Source: Gloeobacterales cyanobacterium ES-bin-313
GTDB lineage: Bacteria > Cyanobacteriota > Cyanobacteriia > Gloeobacterales > Gloeobacteraceae
Assembly: GCA_014379585.1 (NCBI GenBank)
Contig: JACMLN010000099.1
Location: 37,847 to 101,846 of the forward strand
DNA length: 64,000 bases
Reading direction: 5' to 3'
The first letter of the stretch is position 1. Each line of letters begins with the position of its first letter. Below are positions 36,386-45,872 of the stretch, piece after piece. Under the pieces are notes generated by a model. The model saw nothing but the letters and a program-made list of their open reading frames with translations. It made no database searches and was not told the origin of the DNA. A program made the position numbers and the translations under genes.

Positions 36386-37498
36386 GTGAAAGTAGCACTC
36401 GTTCACGAATATTTGATCAAGCAGGGCGGTTCCGAAAATGTCCTAGAAGCGCTTCTCGAAATCTTTCCAGAAGCACCGATCTTCACAAGTTTTTTTAGCG
36501 CTCAGACAATGCCTGAGCGCTGGAGCCAACGAAAAATCTATTCTTCTTTTTTGCAAAAATTTCCCCTGGGTCGTCAGAATTACCAAAAGCGACTTCAATA
36601 TTTTTTGCCGCTCATGCCCGCCGCCTACGAGAGCTTCGATCTTAGAGAGTACGATCTTGTGATCTCCAGCAGCCATGCCTTTGCGAAGGGGGTGTTAACG
36701 CGACCCGACGCTGTGCATATCAGCTATATTCACACACCGACGCGCTACCTTTGGGATCTGACGTGGGAATACCAGCGCAGCTTTAAACAGTTGCCTCTAC
36801 TCAAAAGTTTGGTACCTTTGGCGCTCAGTCAGTTGCGCACTTGGGATTTTCAAGCGGCCCAGCGCCCCGATTCCTTGATCGCCAACAGCAAATATATCCA
36901 GCGCCGTATCCAGAAATTCTATCGGCGCGACGCAGCACTGATTTATCCCCCGGTGGATACGGATTTCTTTCGGCCCAGCGGTGGTGAAACTCCTGCAGAC
37001 TTTTACTTGATCGCTGGACGTTTTGTTCCCTACAAGCGCCTGGACTTAGCCATTCAAGCTTTTAATCAACTTGGTTTGCCCCTGTGGGTTGTCGGCGAAG
37101 GCCCAGAAGTAGAGCGCCTTAAACCGAGTGCCAAAGCGAATATTCTGTTTAAACCCCATCAAGCTCGTCGCGACTTAGCGGATATTTTTGCACAGTGCCG
37201 AGCACTGATCTTTCCAGGTGAAGAAGATTTTGGCATCTTGCCTGTAGAAGTCCAGGCCAGTGGCCGCCCAGTGCTCGCCTTCGCGCGGGGAGGAGCAACA
37301 GAAACTGTATGCGATGGGCTCACAGGTATTCTTTTCCCAGAGCAGACAACCCAGAGCCTGGTTGAGGCCGTGAAGCAGTTTGAAACGCTGGTCTTCTCTC
37401 CAGAAAATATCGTTGCCCATGCGGAACAGTTTTCCAGACAACGTTTCCAGACAGAAATCCGAAAATTTGTTGAAGAATCTCGTGCCCAAGCGCCTTAA
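36386..37498 (+). CDS. Family-4 glycosyltransferase
   Basis: 370 residues from GTG 36386. GT-B fold: the N-terminal domain starts VALVHEYLIKQGGSENVLEAL and contains SYIHTPTRYLWDLTW; the C-terminal donor domain has YLIAGRFVPYKRLDLAIQAF, VVGEGPEVERL and the E-x7-E motif region FPGEEDFGILPVEVQASGRPV. It resembles mannosyl- or rhamnosyl-transferases of polysaccharide synthesis that use a nucleotide-sugar donor at the inner membrane. Donor and acceptor cannot be read. It is probably co-transcribed with the pseudokinase. Confidence 0.9.
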   Translation: MKVALVHEYLIKQGGSENVLEALLEIFPEAPIFTSFFSAQTMPERWSQRKIYSSFLQKFPLGRQNYQKRLQYFLPLMPAAYESFDLREYDLVISSSHAFAKGVLTRPDAVHISYIHTPTRYLWDLTWEYQRSFKQLPLLKSLVPLALSQLRTWDFQAAQRPDSLIANSKYIQRRIQKFYRRDAALIYPPVDTDFFRPSGGETPADFYLIAGRFVPYKRLDLAIQAFNQLGLPLWVVGEGPEVERLKPSAKANILFKPHQARRDLADIFAQCRALIFPGEEDFGILPVEVQASGRPVLAFARGGATETVCDGLTGILFPEQTTQSLVEAVKQFETLVFSPENIVAHAEQFSRQRFQTEIRKFVEESRAQAP

Positions 37499-37665
37499 GT
37501 TTTTGAGTAGCGATCCCTAGGAAGTGCTTGTACAGACCCCAACCCCTCGATGCTAGTGAGTACACCGGAGCGATTTGTCTTCGGTGTTTTTGTTTGCGCT
37601 GATTTGTGTGGGTGTTCAACAAAACGTATGATCGTTAAAGAGACAAAAGCCCAAGTAGGCCATTT

Positions 37666-39606
37666 ATGACTGTTGCTTCAAGCAAAGAAGTTCCTCTCTT
37701 ACCAGTGCCAGGGCTGAAGGCGGATACTGCCCTCAGCCGTTGGCTCCTCAAAGGTGGTGCCGGCGGAGAACACAATACCGCGCATACCTATCCTTGGTAC
37801 TCGGTTCTCTGGCTCACAGGGGTCGATTATTTTTCGACCCTCGGCTACCAGCCTGGGATCGCCCTCGTTGCTGCTGGGGCGCTCTCTCCAGTGGCGACAC
37901 TGCTGCTGTTGATCGTTACCCTCGGTGGTGCGTTGCCGGTCTACTCCCAAGTCGCCCAGCGCTCCTATATCGGCCAGGGTTCGATCGCCATGCTCGAAAA
38001 GTTGCTGCCTGGTTGGTGGGGCAAGTTATTTGTGCTGATCTTGCTTGGCTTCGCCAGCACCGACTTTGTGATCACGATGACGCTCTCGGCCTCGGACGCG
38101 GCGGAGCACTTGGTAAGTAACCCTTTCTTAAAACCCTACTTGGAGCACAGCAATCTTCCTGTCACCATTATTCTTCTGCTTCTGCTTGCAGTCGTCTTCT
38201 TGTTGGGTTTTTCAGAAGCGATTGGACTGGCTGTGACGGTGGGCATCCCCTACATCCTGTTGAATGTAGTGGTGATCGTCACAGGCTTTATCCAGATCTT
38301 TCAGCAGCCAGAATTACTCAGCAATTGGCAGACAGCACTGCTGCAGCAAGGTCAAGGAAATTGGACATTAATTTTGATCTCTGCCGCCCTCACCTTCCCG
38401 AAGCTGGCTCTGGGACTGAGCGGTTTTGAGACAGGTGTTTCGGTCATGCCCCTCGTCAAGGGTGCCCCTGACGACAACACGAAACCCAAGCCTGAAGGTC
38501 GGATCAAAGCCAGTAAGACGCTGCTCCTCGTTGCGGCTGTGATGATGAGTATTCTGCTGATCACCAGCAGCTTTGCCACCGCCCTGTTGATTCCAAAAGA
38601 AATCTACAAGGATGTTTCTGGCCATGCCTTATCGTTTTTAGGGCACAAGCTCCTCGGTGAAGTTTTCGGAACGGTCTACGACCTCTCGACCATTGCGATT
38701 CTCTGGTTCGCTGGTGCATCAGCGATGGCGGGAATGCTCAACTTAGTACCCCGCTATTTGCCCCGCTTTGGTATGGCTCCCAACTGGGTAAGCTTTAGCC
38801 GCCCACTGGTGCTTGTGCTGCTTTGCATCGACTTGATCGTCACCTGGATCTTCAAAGCCAATGTCGATGCCCAAGGGGGTGCCTATGCCACCGGAGTGCT
38901 TGTTCTAATTCTTTCTGCGTCTGTGGCTGTGTCCTTAGCCCTGCGCAAAGAAGGCAATCGCTTGGAGTACTACTTCTGGGTTGTCTGCGCCATCTTTACT
39001 TATACGTTTATCGAAAACGTCCGCGAACGTCCCGATGGGGCAATCATCGCCAGTTTCTTCATCCTCGGTATCGTGATTATTGGTCTGATCTCTCGACTAA
39101 TGCGAGCCACCGAGTTGCGAGTTGAACAGGTGATCTTTGAGGACGATCTTTCTGCCGAACTCTGGCCAAAACTGTGTAACCGCAAAGTCAGCCTCGTTCC
39201 TTTGATCGGCAACGACCCAATCTTTCGAGAACGCAAAGCGGCTCAAATCCGCCAGCACTATCTATGCTCAGCACCCTTCGCCTTCATGCACGTTCAGTTA
39301 AGAGATGACCGTAGCGATTTCCAGGGGGGGCTACGCATCCAGATTCGCCAAGAAGGTGAAAACTTCTGCGTCGAAGTTGGAGGGGCTGTCGCGATCGCCA
39401 ATGCCATCGCTTACATGAGCGAACTGATCGACCCCTTGTCGATCTTTCTGGGGCTGACCCGCAAAAATATGACCGAGCAATCCCTCAACTACATTCTCTT
39501 TGGTGTTGGAGAAACGGGGATCATGACCTATCAGATCTTGCTGCGCTACTGGAAATGGACAGAAGGGGACGATGTGCGCCCCTTGATCTTCTTAATGAGC
39601 GATTAG
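37666..39606 (+). CDS. APC-superfamily amino-acid/cation permease
   Basis: 646 residues. After a 45-residue leader there are about twelve membrane helices (~48-470), starting with WYSVLWLTGVDYFSTLGYQPG, which has the unwound first-helix Gly pattern of the APC fold. A soluble C-terminal region of roughly 170 residues follows with no recognised domain. It is related to the large bacterial permeases near the KUP/amino-acid branch. Substrate is unknown. Its last four bases overlap the convergent RNB gene. Confidence 0.85.
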   Translation: MTVASSKEVPLLPVPGLKADTALSRWLLKGGAGGEHNTAHTYPWYSVLWLTGVDYFSTLGYQPGIALVAAGALSPVATLLLLIVTLGGALPVYSQVAQRSYIGQGSIAMLEKLLPGWWGKLFVLILLGFASTDFVITMTLSASDAAEHLVSNPFLKPYLEHSNLPVTIILLLLLAVVFLLGFSEAIGLAVTVGIPYILLNVVVIVTGFIQIFQQPELLSNWQTALLQQGQGNWTLILISAALTFPKLALGLSGFETGVSVMPLVKGAPDDNTKPKPEGRIKASKTLLLVAAVMMSILLITSSFATALLIPKEIYKDVSGHALSFLGHKLLGEVFGTVYDLSTIAILWFAGASAMAGMLNLVPRYLPRFGMAPNWVSFSRPLVLVLLCIDLIVTWIFKANVDAQGGAYATGVLVLILSASVAVSLALRKEGNRLEYYFWVVCAIFTYTFIENVRERPDGAIIASFFILGIVIIGLISRLMRATELRVEQVIFEDDLSAELWPKLCNRKVSLVPLIGNDPIFRERKAAQIRQHYLCSAPFAFMHVQLRDDRSDFQGGLRIQIRQEGENFCVEVGGAVAIANAIAYMSELIDPLSIFLGLTRKNMTEQSLNYILFGVGETGIMTYQILLRYWKWTEGDDVRPLIFLMSD

Positions 39607-41672
39607 TCAGGAGTCGCCACCGAAATCGGCTCTTCAAGGGTTTCCGTCTCACTGCGCAGCACCATCAAATCCACCTGTTGGCGGTAGTAGTCGATGCTTT
39701 TGACTTTGACCCGCACCGTATCACCGATGGCGAAGCGCTTGCGGTTGCGCCGACCAATTAAGGCCGGTTCGCGAGCCTGGTAGGAGTACCAATCGTCTTT
39801 TAATCCGCTGACGTGAACGAGCCCCTCGACGAAGGGATCCTCGATGGCGACAAAGAACCCATAGGACTGCACGCCTGTAATCAAGCCTTGCAGGGGTTCG
39901 GTGTAGCCCACCAAGCGGGCGATCCGATCAAAGCCGAGTAGGTCTTCTTGGGCGAGCTTGACTTGGCGTTGGCGCTCCTGCAGGCGCACCAGTAGTGTTG
40001 GCAGGCTCTCCTCCCAGGCTTTTTGATGTTTGACTGGTAGCACTGGCCAGTCGATCAGACCATGGGTGCTAGATGATTGGAGATCCACAGTCATCTTGCT
40101 GCGCGGCGCTTTGCGATTCTTGCCTTCTTCGACGATTTGGACAAGAATGCGCTGGGTTAAAAAGTCCGCATAGGATTCAAGGGGAGCAGCAAAGCCCACA
40201 CCGACACCACTGCGACTGAAATATTCTCCGGGGGCAACTGCGTAGCCCGGCGCTGGTAAGGTACTCAGCAACATTTCCCGCAGGATGGGGTGCTGGGTCG
40301 CCTCTGCATCGAGCCATTCCTGGAAAGTCGCCTTCGTCGGTGGCTCAGGATTTTCATTTTCAGGAATCACCAGACCACGGGCACGGGCAAGGCGTTGCCA
40401 GTCGATCAAATTTGGGCCGTCGGGTGCGGTTTGCACCAAGAAAGGCGCGGCGACATGGAGATGCGCCAGATGTTGACCCATCAAGTGTTCGAGGAGTTCA
40501 GCGAACAGTTGTGGGTCGTTGGCGGAATGCAGCAGCGAATGTAATGGCCCTGCGATCACTTGGGCGACGGCCTGGAATGCTTCCGGCCAATGGCCTGTTT
40601 CCAGTACACCCTTGGCGCGGATCGTCGAGGCAGTCCAGCGATAGGCATAGACTTGGCCTTCCCCATCAACCTGAGCCAACAAAGACCAAGCGGGACGCTC
40701 CTCACCAGGGAGAAGTACACTCTGAGCAAGAATCTGTTCTGGCCACAGGGAGGCGACTTGTTCGCGCAGGTAGGTCGTGCTGCCCCGCTGTTGGGCTTCG
40801 CGGTCGATCGCGCCCTCTTCGGCAATAAGCGCAGTCAAGTCGCTGACGTGGAGACCCAGTTGCCAGCCCCCCTTAGATTCGGCAACGACGGAGACACCGC
40901 ACTGGGCAAGCCGTCCTGGTAGGGTGAAGATCGTTAATTTGCGCAGATCTTGGCGCTTCTCGGGGGCAACAGAAAGACCTGGCTCTGAGGCTGGAAGGTT
41001 TTCTGGCCAATTTGGTACCAACTGGTAGCGACTACAGACGAGGTCAATATCGATCCGTGGTTCGTTCGCCCGCCCAAGAATGCGTAACAGTCGGCTTTTG
41101 GCGGGACGATGACCGAGGGGATAGCGTTCTACAGCCACTTGCACGATCAGATCGTCGCCACTGAGGGGCGCGGCTTCTTCGGTCAGTAACTCCAAAGCAC
41201 CACCGAGGCGTTCGTCGAGAGGAATGACCTGGAGCGATCCTTCGGTGGCGGCCAGACGGCCAACGAGGGTGGCATTGGCCCGCTCTGTGACTACAATCAC
41301 TTCTGCTTCAGGCTTGCGGCGGCGCGTTGCTTTTTTGAGGGCTTTGACGAGGACGCGATCCCCATTCCAGGCTGTGCGCAGGCCGCTATCGACCACCGAA
41401 AGCTCTTCTTGGGCAGGGTCTTCGGGGATCACAAAGCAGTATCCCTTGGACGTACAGCGCAGTTTACCAGCGACGAGATCCTCGACCTCCAAGCGCTTGT
41501 AGCGACCTTGCAACTTTTCGATGAGGCCGAGTTTTTCGAGGGCATCAAGGGCCAGTTGTAAGCGCTCGATCTGCCCAGATTTTTCGACCCCCAGCTTCTG
41601 CTGAATGACTTTAATCGCCACTGCTTTTTCGCCAGTGAGCAAACCTAGCACATCGTAAATTGAAAATTGCAT
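39603..41672 (-). CDS. Zam-like RNB-family protein with lost catalytic acids
   Basis: 689 residues with the RNase II/R layout: N-terminal winged-helix-like and cold-shock-like parts (~1-200), RNB domain (~235-585) and a C-terminal S1 domain (~590-680: LQGLITGVQSYGFFVAIEDPFVEGLVHVSGL). The active-site stretch is degenerate. Where RNase II/R have an Asp-rich DxxxxxDxDD motif, this protein reads FTLPGRLAQCGVSVV (249-263), with no Asp. The downstream SPIRRYADL motif reads APLESYADF. It should therefore bind RNA but not cut by the usual two-metal mechanism. Such proteins occur in cyanobacteria (Zam). It is divergent from the DinG-like gene. Confidence 0.85.
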   Translation of the reverse strand: MQFSIYDVLGLLTGEKAVAIKVIQQKLGVEKSGQIERLQLALDALEKLGLIEKLQGRYKRLEVEDLVAGKLRCTSKGYCFVIPEDPAQEELSVVDSGLRTAWNGDRVLVKALKKATRRRKPEAEVIVVTERANATLVGRLAATEGSLQVIPLDERLGGALELLTEEAAPLSGDDLIVQVAVERYPLGHRPAKSRLLRILGRANEPRIDIDLVCSRYQLVPNWPENLPASEPGLSVAPEKRQDLRKLTIFTLPGRLAQCGVSVVAESKGGWQLGLHVSDLTALIAEEGAIDREAQQRGSTTYLREQVASLWPEQILAQSVLLPGEERPAWSLLAQVDGEGQVYAYRWTASTIRAKGVLETGHWPEAFQAVAQVIAGPLHSLLHSANDPQLFAELLEHLMGQHLAHLHVAAPFLVQTAPDGPNLIDWQRLARARGLVIPENENPEPPTKATFQEWLDAEATQHPILREMLLSTLPAPGYAVAPGEYFSRSGVGVGFAAPLESYADFLTQRILVQIVEEGKNRKAPRSKMTVDLQSSSTHGLIDWPVLPVKHQKAWEESLPTLLVRLQERQRQVKLAQEDLLGFDRIARLVGYTEPLQGLITGVQSYGFFVAIEDPFVEGLVHVSGLKDDWYSYQAREPALIGRRNRKRFAIGDTVRVKVKSIDYYRQQVDLMVLRSETETLEEPISVATPD

Positions 41673-41803
41673 GACCCATACCTGCTAGTTTGAACCCCAT
41701 CGCGACTTTAACTTGTCTACGCCGCTCGGAGTCGCTCTCTCTCGATGAACGGAATTATCCTAGCCTTCCCTTTAGTGAGTCCGCACGGATCTACATTAAT
41801 GAA

Positions 41804-43243
41804 ATGATCGAAGTAGATGTTCATCGCCAACTTCTCCATCTCCAGCGCCAAGAAACGCCCTTCAATCCGTGGCCTCATCAACTGACCATGGGCAGGTTGG
41901 TGGCTCGTGCCCTGCACCATGGCCGCTCTACCCTCGTACAAGTCAGTGGTTCTGGAGAACATCGCCTCAGCTACCTGCTACCCGCCCTCTCAGGCAGCCA
42001 ATCGGTACTGCTCTGCCTCCCTGAAGCGATCCGCACTCAGGTGTTGGAGGTAGAACTGCCCCTACTGCGGCGGTACATTCCAGGGGACAAACCAGTTGGG
42101 TTTGGCAATCGCTGGCCAAGTTCCGATTGGCAAGGCGTCTATCTCACCGATCCGAGTATTTTTTTAGCGGATCGGCTCCAAGGTGGTAGCGCATTTCCAA
42201 AGGCGATCCCCGTGCTTTTCGATTGCGCCCATGGCCTTGAGCAGTGGGCAACAGATTGTCTTGAAGAGCGCATCTTACCTGCCGATTGGGATCGCTTGGA
42301 GCCCAGTGACGCATTGCTCACTTGGAGAGCGCGCCTGAGCCGCAGCCTGCTCGAACAGGCTCAAAATCGGGTTGTGCTTTTCCCAACCCAAGAAGCAACA
42401 CTGGCCAAATTGCTCATACCTCTCTCCCTGGACAAAAATTGGCAGGCTTTTAGCGATCAGCTCTTACAGACAGAGACCCTGCGCACCGTCGAATTCTATC
42501 GAGCCAGCAACCAGTTCAGCCTACTGAGTACCCCCATCGACGTGGCTCCACTGCTCAAAGAGCGCCTCTGGCCCCACCAACCTGTGGTGATCATCGGGGA
42601 AGCTCTCGATCCAGATCGACAAGCAGGAACGTTTCGCCAGCGCCTAGGACTTGGTGAGATGACCTGTCTACGCTTTCCACCGGATCCCCGCGAAGAAGAA
42701 GTGGTTCTCTATCTGCCCCCGAAACTTTTAGATTTGACTTCCCCTGTCGGGCAGCAAGAATTGCCAGCGGTGATCGAGACTCTGATCGCCCATGCTGAAG
42801 CTTCTATGGTGATTTTGCTCAACGAAGGTTCCCTGCGTCAGAGCCTTGCCACTGAACTTGCCGCTCTCTACGGCTCAAGGGTGAGTGTCGATACTCTACG
42901 CAATCAAAATAACAGTATTCATCTGTGCAGTTGGGAATTTTGGGAGCGCCATCAACGCAGCCTCGAAACCCCTCAGATCTTAGTCGTCTGTCACTTGCCC
43001 TTTGCCAACTTAGACGATCCCCTGATCAAAGCCCGGATTGCTCTATGCAAACAGCAACGGCGAGACTGGTTTCGCAGCTATCTGCTCCCCGTCATGCTTG
43101 GCAGACTTCAGCGCGGCCTCAGTCCCCTCAGGCGCACCCAGGGACTCGTTGCCCTTGTAGACAGTCGCGTCAACAGCCGCAGCTATGGCCAGCAGCTCCT
43201 CGATAGCCTCACACCTGCCCGCCGCCTGCGCTACTTAGAGTAA
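41804..43243 (+). CDS. DinG/XPD-like helicase-fold protein with degenerate ATP site
   Basis: 479 residues from ATG 41804 (the frame is open to a TTG at 41690, inside the promoter space shared with the RNB gene). WPHQLTMGRLVARALHHG is a Q-motif-like start. The Walker A position reads QVSGSGEHRLSYLLPAL, lacking the GKT, and the DEAH position reads LFDCAHGLE. The C-terminal half keeps the DinG order: PQILVVCHLPFANLDDPL, then YLLPVMLGRLQRGLSPLRR, VALVDSRVNSRSYGQ. It probably does not hydrolyse ATP normally. Its role is unknown; a nucleic-acid-binding or regulatory role is inferred. Confidence 0.72.
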   Translation: MIEVDVHRQLLHLQRQETPFNPWPHQLTMGRLVARALHHGRSTLVQVSGSGEHRLSYLLPALSGSQSVLLCLPEAIRTQVLEVELPLLRRYIPGDKPVGFGNRWPSSDWQGVYLTDPSIFLADRLQGGSAFPKAIPVLFDCAHGLEQWATDCLEERILPADWDRLEPSDALLTWRARLSRSLLEQAQNRVVLFPTQEATLAKLLIPLSLDKNWQAFSDQLLQTETLRTVEFYRASNQFSLLSTPIDVAPLLKERLWPHQPVVIIGEALDPDRQAGTFRQRLGLGEMTCLRFPPDPREEEVVLYLPPKLLDLTSPVGQQELPAVIETLIAHAEASMVILLNEGSLRQSLATELAALYGSRVSVDTLRNQNNSIHLCSWEFWERHQRSLETPQILVVCHLPFANLDDPLIKARIALCKQQRRDWFRSYLLPVMLGRLQRGLSPLRRTQGLVALVDSRVNSRSYGQQLLDSLTPARRLRYLE

Positions 43244-43337
43244 GTCTTCCAGATTGCCTATAATGACTCTCATCGGCCTTCAGAGCCTTTTGTACTGACT
43301 AGTACTATGGAAGAATCCATTGGCAAGCACTGGGACT

Positions 43338-44027
43338 CTAACGATAGGTTCTATGGTGCAAGATTGCTGCATCGTCTGTACCAAAGCCTTTGCGAGTACC
43401 CCAGGCTGTGATCGACCCAATCAAAATTGCGACCAATATACCAATAGGCCAGCCTAGCCAGGGCAGACCTAGACTTGCCGCAAGATGCTCTGATTGCTGA
43501 AAACCTTCTCTATGGGATTCTGCAAACTGCCAGAGGATCGCCCAGCAGATGAGATCAAAGATCACCAAATTTACGTAGACAGAAAGTCGTCCCAAACATA
43601 GGTTTGCCAAGATCCAGGCACCGCAGAGTTCCCACCCCAAAACAACATGTGCGACTGGATGCGTGAAGAGCAATCCCATACAGACCGTTCCGATCCCAAT
43701 ACTGAATAGACGCTGACGATCAGGCGTTCTCGTCAATGCCACAAGACTGGCAGCAACAAATGCAACAATGAGGCAAGACAAGAATTGCCAGGAGTGCGGT
43801 AACGCGTGTCCGCAGGCCAAAGCGAACCGATTTAAAGACCAGAAGCAGAGTTGCTGAGACGTGTGAACCAAATAGCGAATCAGTGCCAGAGGGACTGAAT
43901 CCTGGTAAAAGAATGTGGCAAGCCCCGTCCCCGCCAAGAGTACGGAAATCAGTGGACGATTAAATTGCGAGAAGAATGGCGTTGAAATCTTTGCGCTTTG
44001 GGCTGGTAAGTTCAGTATGTGTCCCAC
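43338..44027 (-). CDS. Hypothetical membrane protein
   Basis: 229 residues with about six hydrophobic segments (for example RPLISVLLAGTGLATFF, FLSCLIVAFVAASLVAL, FSIGIGTVCMGLLF, GWPIGILVAILIGSITAWG). No signal peptide cleavage site or domain is recognised. Base composition is lower in G+C than neighbours. It is convergent with the DinG-like gene and faces the metzincin gene across 309 bp. Integral inner-membrane location is likely; function unknown. Confidence 0.6.
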   Translation of the reverse strand: MGHILNLPAQSAKISTPFFSQFNRPLISVLLAGTGLATFFYQDSVPLALIRYLVHTSQQLCFWSLNRFALACGHALPHSWQFLSCLIVAFVAASLVALTRTPDRQRLFSIGIGTVCMGLLFTHPVAHVVLGWELCGAWILANLCLGRLSVYVNLVIFDLICWAILWQFAESHREGFQQSEHLAASLGLPWLGWPIGILVAILIGSITAWGTRKGFGTDDAAILHHRTYR

Positions 44028-44071
44028 TAGACAAACTCCTCAATTCCGCAATCCCTCTTAAAAGTCTAGAC

Positions 44072-44167
44072 ATGGATGAGCGCATCCGTCAAAACATTTT
44101 CCGACCCACCCTCATGAACAACGGCCAACGCACGGTGTACATCTCTTCTCCGAGTACCTCAGGATAA
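44072..44167 (+). CDS. Possible 31-residue peptide gene
   Basis: ATG 44072 to TAA 44167 encodes a basic peptide starting MDERIRQNIFRP. It lies in a 309-bp gap before the metzincin gene. There is no good ribosome site and no family match. The rest of the gap (44028-44336) shows nothing else apart from a GAGG ribosome site for the metzincin. Confidence 0.2.
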   Translation: MDERIRQNIFRPTLMNNGQRTVYISSPSTSG

Positions 44168-44336
44168 CGAGGTCGATAGCGAGCATACACTTCTGACTGC
44201 TTTGAGAACTAATCTTTGAAGACCATGGGATACTTTCCAAGACGGTGTGCTGCCATTCTGGCTGACGAAATAACTGCCGAACGCCCCTAATTTTCGTGCA
44301 ATGTGGGAGGATTGCCTGCGTGACTGAGGTTTCCCC

Positions 44337-45665
44337 ATGTTTCGATTGATATTTCCCTCCAGACAACTCAATACGTTCTTCTCGCAATTACCATTACTTT
44401 TACTCGCTATCATCGTCTTATTCGTACCATCGTCGGTCTTTGCTTTTGACAGCACCGACTTTCCCATCCGAGTCTTCATCGATCCAATCATCAAAATCAA
44501 CAATTCCTTCGCAGCACCAGAGGCTAAACTTCCCGTGCCCGAGCAAGCATACAGTGCCTTCCAACAGGGGGTACTTGATTGGAGTCGGCTGATGGTTGCA
44601 CTTCCAAAAGACCCAAGTGATGTGAATTACACGCTTATCCTCAGACGACAGACTTCTACAAAGCAGGAGTTTGAAGCATACAACCGCTTTGGTTTCATGC
44701 GCTTCGTCGATAAACGTGAAGATGCAGATCTCGTTATTGAATCAGTGGACAACAAGGATGCTCGCGGTAAAACTATTCTTGGGAGGGAATTTCAGCCCTA
44801 TCCACTTGGCTATCACACATTAGATAAGCGGTACCGATTTGGCAGGATCGTGATGGCTTTGCGTGGCAATGATTTAGACCTGCGCGTTGTACTGCTTCAT
44901 GAAATTGGCCATGCCATTGGTTTCGAGCATTTCAAGGGTGAGAAATGTAATCTAATGAACGCAACGAATTATACCTGTGTAGGAGACAGTCCGCCAGATT
45001 GCGTGCTCAACAACGCCAATGCTCGCTGTCTGGCTATCACAGACGGCCAATTGCGCTTTGTTGAAGAACAATTAATTGCAGCAAAGGGCAAAGGGCCAAA
45101 GATGACTTTTGTTGACTGGCGGCAGTACCAGTTGCAGGTGGAATCGCGAATTCAAGATGAGATCATCGCTCTAGGCGAGTTCAAGGATGACGGAAATCTC
45201 ACTTTGATGTTGTTGGCAGACGGCAGCATAAAGAGTATTGACATCACGCACAGCTTCGGTAGTCGAGAGAAGGACGACCAGATTCTCAGTCGCATCAAGC
45301 AGATCGACAATTTTGGTAAGTTTCCTGCTACTCATGAGGAAAAGGAAGATAAATTTGCGCTTTCCTACGAGTCCAATCAGGTCTCTGAGCGTTACCAAAA
45401 GAGCATCACAGAGATCATACAGGCAAAGATCTACCCGATCTTGCCCCTCAAACCGATGGGCAAGTTGCACCTGAAGATTGCCCATGATGGGCAGGTCATC
45501 CAAACGGAGATCGCCCAGAGTTTTGGGAATCCAATCCTAGATACACGGATTCTCCAACGCGTCAAAGAACTGAAAGCCTTTACACCTTTCGAGGACGACG
45601 AGTATCAAGAACGGTATGCAACCCTCAGCTTTGAGGAAAAACAGCCCCTCGACGAACTCAGATAA
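44337..45665 (+). CDS. Secreted metzincin-type protease fused to two TonB-C-like domains
   Basis: 442 residues; GAGG lies 7 nt before ATG. Signal peptide 1-36 (cleavage near SVFAFDS). Residues ~40-255 form a matrixin-like protease with the zinc motif HEIGHAIGFEH (188-198: three His and catalytic Glu189) and a Met-turn candidate NLMNAT (Met207). Then come two tandem domains, ~262-345 and ~350-436, each with the TonB/TolA C-terminal pattern: strand, LADGSIKSIDITHSFGS or IAHDGQVIQTEIAQSFGN, then D-x-(R/Q)IL helix and a closing strand. TonB-C domains bind outer-membrane receptors or peptidoglycan. Location should be periplasmic or outside. I do not know this fusion as a described system. G+C is below neighbours. 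Confidence 0.85.
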   Translation: MFRLIFPSRQLNTFFSQLPLLLLAIIVLFVPSSVFAFDSTDFPIRVFIDPIIKINNSFAAPEAKLPVPEQAYSAFQQGVLDWSRLMVALPKDPSDVNYTLILRRQTSTKQEFEAYNRFGFMRFVDKREDADLVIESVDNKDARGKTILGREFQPYPLGYHTLDKRYRFGRIVMALRGNDLDLRVVLLHEIGHAIGFEHFKGEKCNLMNATNYTCVGDSPPDCVLNNANARCLAITDGQLRFVEEQLIAAKGKGPKMTFVDWRQYQLQVESRIQDEIIALGEFKDDGNLTLMLLADGSIKSIDITHSFGSREKDDQILSRIKQIDNFGKFPATHEEKEDKFALSYESNQVSERYQKSITEIIQAKIYPILPLKPMGKLHLKIAHDGQVIQTEIAQSFGNPILDTRILQRVKELKAFTPFEDDEYQERYATLSFEEKQPLDELR

Positions 45666-45872
45666 GAGTTCAAAGTGAAAATTCTACGCCAGAGTTATTC
45701 CCTGCCCTTAAAAGCACAGGAGAAACCAATAATAATACGCGAGCAGGGCGGGAGCTTGATAGCCCCTCGCCTTTAGGCAGGTGTAGAAAAGCGACACGAG
45801 CAGATTTATCCTCAGTCAAAAGTCATGTCACTCAATGTCTTTCATGATGCACGTCGTTGTTTTAACATCTTG

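Noticed and set aside
39391..39398. GCGATCGC (HIP1 palindrome) in the APC permease gene
   Set aside because: An isolated occurrence; the motif is not enriched in the window as it is in many other cyanobacteria.
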